In this document: piece by piece, positions 61,833 through 64,000 of the stretch
How the letters are laid out: every line of letters begins with the position of its first letter
How positions within the stretch are numbered: the first letter of the stretch is position 1
Origin: Thalassobaculum sp965228445
GTDB taxonomy: Bacteria; Pseudomonadota; Alphaproteobacteria; Thalassobaculales; Thalassobaculaceae
Assembly: GCA_965228445.1 (NCBI GenBank)
Contig: OZ245813.1
Coordinates: 1,612,001 to 1,676,000 of the forward strand
Reading direction: 5' to 3'
Length of the DNA: 64,000 nucleotides
Position numbers and translations under genes: made by a program
Notes under the pieces: model-generated
Databases searched by the model: none
The model's input: the letters and a program-made list of their open reading frames with translations, nothing else
Told to the model about the DNA's origin: nothing

Positions 61833-61866
61833 CTGGACACTCCCGCCCGTTCACTGGATGCGTGAG

Positions 61867-61894
61867 GCCCCACCCGGCGGAAGCCGGGAGGGGC
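61867..61894 (-). terminator. strong intercistronic hairpin between binding-protein and ATPase genes
   Basis: GCCCC-A-CCCGGC, loop GGAA, GCCGGG-A-GGGGC forms an eleven-pair stem with one A-A mismatch. It lies directly after the binding-protein gene and has no T-run, so it is likely an mRNA-stabilising or attenuating hairpin that keeps binding-protein levels above those of the ATPase. Confidence 0.7.
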
Positions 61895-61913
61895 GACACA
61901 GTCGGTCTCGGGC

Positions 61914-63068
61914 TCAGTAGCCCTTCTGGACCCGTCCGAAGGTCTTCGACCACTCGGCCTCGTGGCCGTTCCAGTAGTCCGGATCAGCGAAGGTCAGGCC
62001 GGCCAGGGTGCCGGTCGGATCGAACGCCGGCAGGGTCGGGATCTTGGCCCCGAGATCGACCTGCTTCGGATCCAGCGCCGGCGGATAGTTCTGGCCCTCG
62101 GCGACGGCGATGGAGGTCTCCGGCGCCAGCATGAAGTTCAGCAGCTCCTCGCAGGGCTCCATCGGCGATCCCTTCATGACGAACAGGCATTCCTGCCAGC
62201 CGTAACCGTTCGGCGGGTCCATGTAGCCGATGTCGTGGCCCTGCTCCTGCAGCGCGTAGATCCGGCCGGACCAGCCCTCGGTGACGTAGATCTCCTCCTC
62301 GGCCAGCAGGCTCATCAGCTCCGCGCCCGAGCCCCAGTACTTCAGCGACAGGTCGCGATGGGCGCGGATCGCGTCCCAGACCGCGTCCATGTCGGTGGCG
62401 TTGTTCGGATCCTGGCCGGTCTGCAGCGCGCCGAACCAGATCCGGGTGCGCCAGTCGCCCCAGCCCGAGATCTTGTCCTTCAGCTTCTCGTCGATGAGGA
62501 TCTTGGCACCCTTCTCCTTCATCTCGTCGTCGGAGATGTGCTTGCGGTTATAGGCGATGCCGGTGGTGCCGTAGTCGTAGGGCACGCAGGACAGCTTGCC
62601 GTCGGTGACCGCGCGGAACACGTCGACCAGCTTCGGAATGACGTATTTCAGGTTCGGGATGTTGGCCTCGTTGAGCTCCGAGGACAGGCCCAGATTGTGG
62701 TAGCGGGCGTAGTCGAAAACCCCGGACAGGTGGGCGATGTTGTACTCGCCGGTCTGGCTCGCCTTGACGCGGGACAGATACTCGTCGCCGCCGCCGAAGG
62801 TGCCGTCGACCACCTCGATGCCGGTCTGCTTGGTGTAGGGATCGAAGGCGTGCTTGCGGAACGCCTCGGAGACCACACCGCCCCAGCCGTCGAACCGGAC
62901 CTGGCTGACATCGGCCGCCAGGGCGTTGCGGGCGAACGGGGTGTGCACGCCACAGGCCAGACCGGCCGCGCCGATCAGGCCGAGAAAGCCGCGCCGGTCG
63001 AGATCGCCGTTCATGTAGCGCTCGCGCAGGCGCTCCAGGCGGGTCGTGGTGTCCATCTTGTCGGTCAT
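61914..63068 (-). CDS. Tat-exported extracellular solute-binding protein (PotD-like)
   Basis: A 384-residue binding protein. The N-terminus has a twin-arginine signal with DRRGFLGLIGAAGLACG (24-40) after a charged stretch, so it is probably folded before export. The mature part shows QVRFDGWGGVVSEAFRKHAF, YDYGTTGIAYNRKHISDDE, EEIYVTEGWSGRIYALQEQG and DPPNGYGWQECLFVMKGSPM, all typical of spermidine/putrescine-type proteins. It precedes potA; its order, potB-potC-SBP-potA, is unusual but complete. The ligand is probably a polyamine or another cationic amine. Confidence 0.9.
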   Translation of the reverse strand: MTDKMDTTTRLERLRERYMNGDLDRRGFLGLIGAAGLACGVHTPFARNALAADVSQVRFDGWGGVVSEAFRKHAFDPYTKQTGIEVVDGTFGGGDEYLSRVKASQTGEYNIAHLSGVFDYARYHNLGLSSELNEANIPNLKYVIPKLVDVFRAVTDGKLSCVPYDYGTTGIAYNRKHISDDEMKEKGAKILIDEKLKDKISGWGDWRTRIWFGALQTGQDPNNATDMDAVWDAIRAHRDLSLKYWGSGAELMSLLAEEEIYVTEGWSGRIYALQEQGHDIGYMDPPNGYGWQECLFVMKGSPMEPCEELLNFMLAPETSIAVAEGQNYPPALDPKQVDLGAKIPTLPAFDPTGTLAGLTFADPDYWNGHEAEWSKTFGRVQKGY

Positions 63069-63108
63069 GAAGCTCTCCTGTGGGTTCTTTTAAAGGCGGA
63101 AATCGCTG

Positions 63109-63915
63109 TCAGCCCCCGCTGCGTTGGGCAAGGCGTCGGGCCACCGCCGCTCCCAACAGCGGCAGACCGACGGTCATCACGATCATCACCGTGCCGAGCG
63201 CGTTGATCTCCGGAGAGATCGAGTTGCGGAGCATGGCGAAGATCTGGGTGGGGATGGTCTCGACCCCACCGGGCTTCCAGAACAGGGTGCCGGTGATGTC
63301 GTCGAAGCTGATGGTGAAGGCGAACAGCGCGCCCGCCAGCACCGCCGGCAGCATCAGCGGCAGGGTGATCTGGAAGAAGGTCTGGACCGGGTTGGCTCCC
63401 AGGCTCAGGGCCGCCTCCTCGACCTCGCGCTTGATGCCGACCAGGCGCGCCTGGACCACGAGAATGACGAAGGGCAGGGTGAAGATGACGTGGCCGAAGA
63501 GCAGCAGGGCGAAGCTCTTGTGGATGCCGAGGAAGTTGAGGAACAGCAGCAGCGCCACCGCCAGCACGACCTCCGGCACCAGGATCGGCGCGATCAGCAG
63601 GGTCGAGATCGCGTTCGCGCCGGGCACCCGGTAGCGGACGAGCGCCAGGCTGGCGAGCACGCCCAGCGTGGTGGAGATGACGGACGTCAGCAGGCCGAGC
63701 ACGATGGACGTCTCGAAGGCCCGCAGGATCGCCTCGTTCTCCGCCAGCTCGACGAACCAGCGGAACGACACGCCGGTCATCGGGAAGCTGCCGAATTGGC
63801 TGGCGTTGAAGCTGAGCAGCACCACGACCGCCACCGGCAGGAACATGAAGACATAGACCAGCAGCGCCCAGCCGCGGATCAGGTGCCAGCCGAGGCCGCT
63901 CGTGCTCCGCATCAC
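63109..63915 (-). CDS. PotC-type ABC transporter permease
   Basis: A 268-residue inner-membrane permease with six helices. The N-terminal helix region (WALLVYVFMFLPVAVVVLLS), FNASQFGSFPMTGVSFRWF and the EAA loop EVEEAALSLGANPVQTFFQI are typical of PotC. The start is GTG at 63915 (or ATG at 63912) and overlaps the upstream permease stop. It pairs with the permease whose end is at the window edge. Confidence 0.93.
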   Translation of the reverse strand: MMRSTSGLGWHLIRGWALLVYVFMFLPVAVVVLLSFNASQFGSFPMTGVSFRWFVELAENEAILRAFETSIVLGLLTSVISTTLGVLASLALVRYRVPGANAISTLLIAPILVPEVVLAVALLLFLNFLGIHKSFALLLFGHVIFTLPFVILVVQARLVGIKREVEEAALSLGANPVQTFFQITLPLMLPAVLAGALFAFTISFDDITGTLFWKPGGVETIPTQIFAMLRNSISPEINALGTVMIVMTVGLPLLGAAVARRLAQRSGG

Positions 63916-64000
63916 CCGAGCCCCTTCATGAGCTGGGCCATGCCCAGATACCGGTTGTAGATCGCCACCAGCAGGCCGAGCACGACCAGCAGCATCAGGC
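63912..64000 (-). CDS. PotB-type ABC transporter permease (C-terminal fragment)
   Basis: The reading frame is open to the window edge and encodes the last 28 residues: a hydrophobic helix (LMLLVVLGLLVAIYNRY) and a short tail ending in QLMKGLG. Its stop overlaps the potC start (GTGA). The position, immediately upstream of a PotC-like gene, and the helix with the short tail fit the last transmembrane segment of a PotB permease. Nothing else of the gene is visible. Confidence 0.7.
   Translation of the reverse strand, partial: LMLLVVLGLLVAIYNRYLGMAQLMKGLG

Overview
The window is high-GC, densely packed chromosomal DNA from an alphaproteobacterium, most likely Rhodospirillales-like. The grounds are the aerobic CobG/CobF/CobN-type B12 pathway, a Fur protein without CxxC zinc motifs, and two palindromic repeats of a kind common in alphaproteobacteria. 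The genus is not fixed by anything seen here. No rRNA, tRNA, CRISPR array, prophage or insertion sequence was recognised.

Layout. 1-3.3 kb: the end of a DedA membrane protein, a DUF4112 protein with a small coupled ORF, a methyltransferase-like protein, an AT-rich gap and an orphan HTH-like protein. 3.3-7.9 kb: a MacA-MacB-outer-membrane-channel efflux operon (minus strand). 8.1-13.4 kb: a complete Dpp/Opp-type peptide ABC importer (minus). 13.6-17.2 kb: an NMT1/THI5-like binding protein without signal peptide, a 2-oxoglutarate/Fe(II)-type oxygenase and an orphan PAS histidine kinase. 17.4-33.9 kb: a cobalamin region with two minus-strand B12 riboswitches. The downstream one heads cbtB-cbtA and a His-rich exported protein (cobalt uptake). 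The upstream one heads DUF1636-cobW-cobN-cobG-cobH-cobI-cobJ, followed by cobL-cobE-cobM-cobB-cobA-cobF, with cobK inserted on the opposite strand. 33.9-39.7 kb: a ferric-reductase-like membrane protein, a Tat-exported dioxygenase-fold protein, and a TetR repressor divergent from a PaoABC-like molybdenum aldehyde oxidoreductase with a perfect 17-bp operator between them.

39.8-59.6 kb is an iron island. A plus-strand FecI-FecR-FecA cascade is followed by DUF3649-PepSY-DUF3325 membrane proteins, then fur and a coupled 70-residue protein. A minus-strand heme receptor with HmuTUV faces an IsdG-like monooxygenase. A second, minus-strand FecI-FecR-FecA cascade continues into an RhtX-like siderophore permease, an unknown His-rich protein and a sulfotransferase. 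Five Fur-like boxes of shared sequence precede fecI1, fur, the heme receptor/monooxygenase pair (two) and fecI2, so the whole block reads as one iron regulon. 59.6-64.0 kb: a PotABCD-type importer (permease PotB cut by the window end) with a DauA-like D-amino-acid dehydrogenase.

How it works together: cobalt uptake and corrin synthesis are each under B12 riboswitch control. Iron/heme uptake has Fur as the outer switch and two cell-surface signalling cascades as inner, ligand-specific switches. The most unusual points are cobK overlapping its neighbours at both ends with a start codon interlocked with cobL, the candidate cobalt-handling His-rich protein beside CbtAB, the RhtX/His-rich/sulfotransferase cassette, and a palindromic repeat that supplies the TAG stop codon of two unrelated genes.
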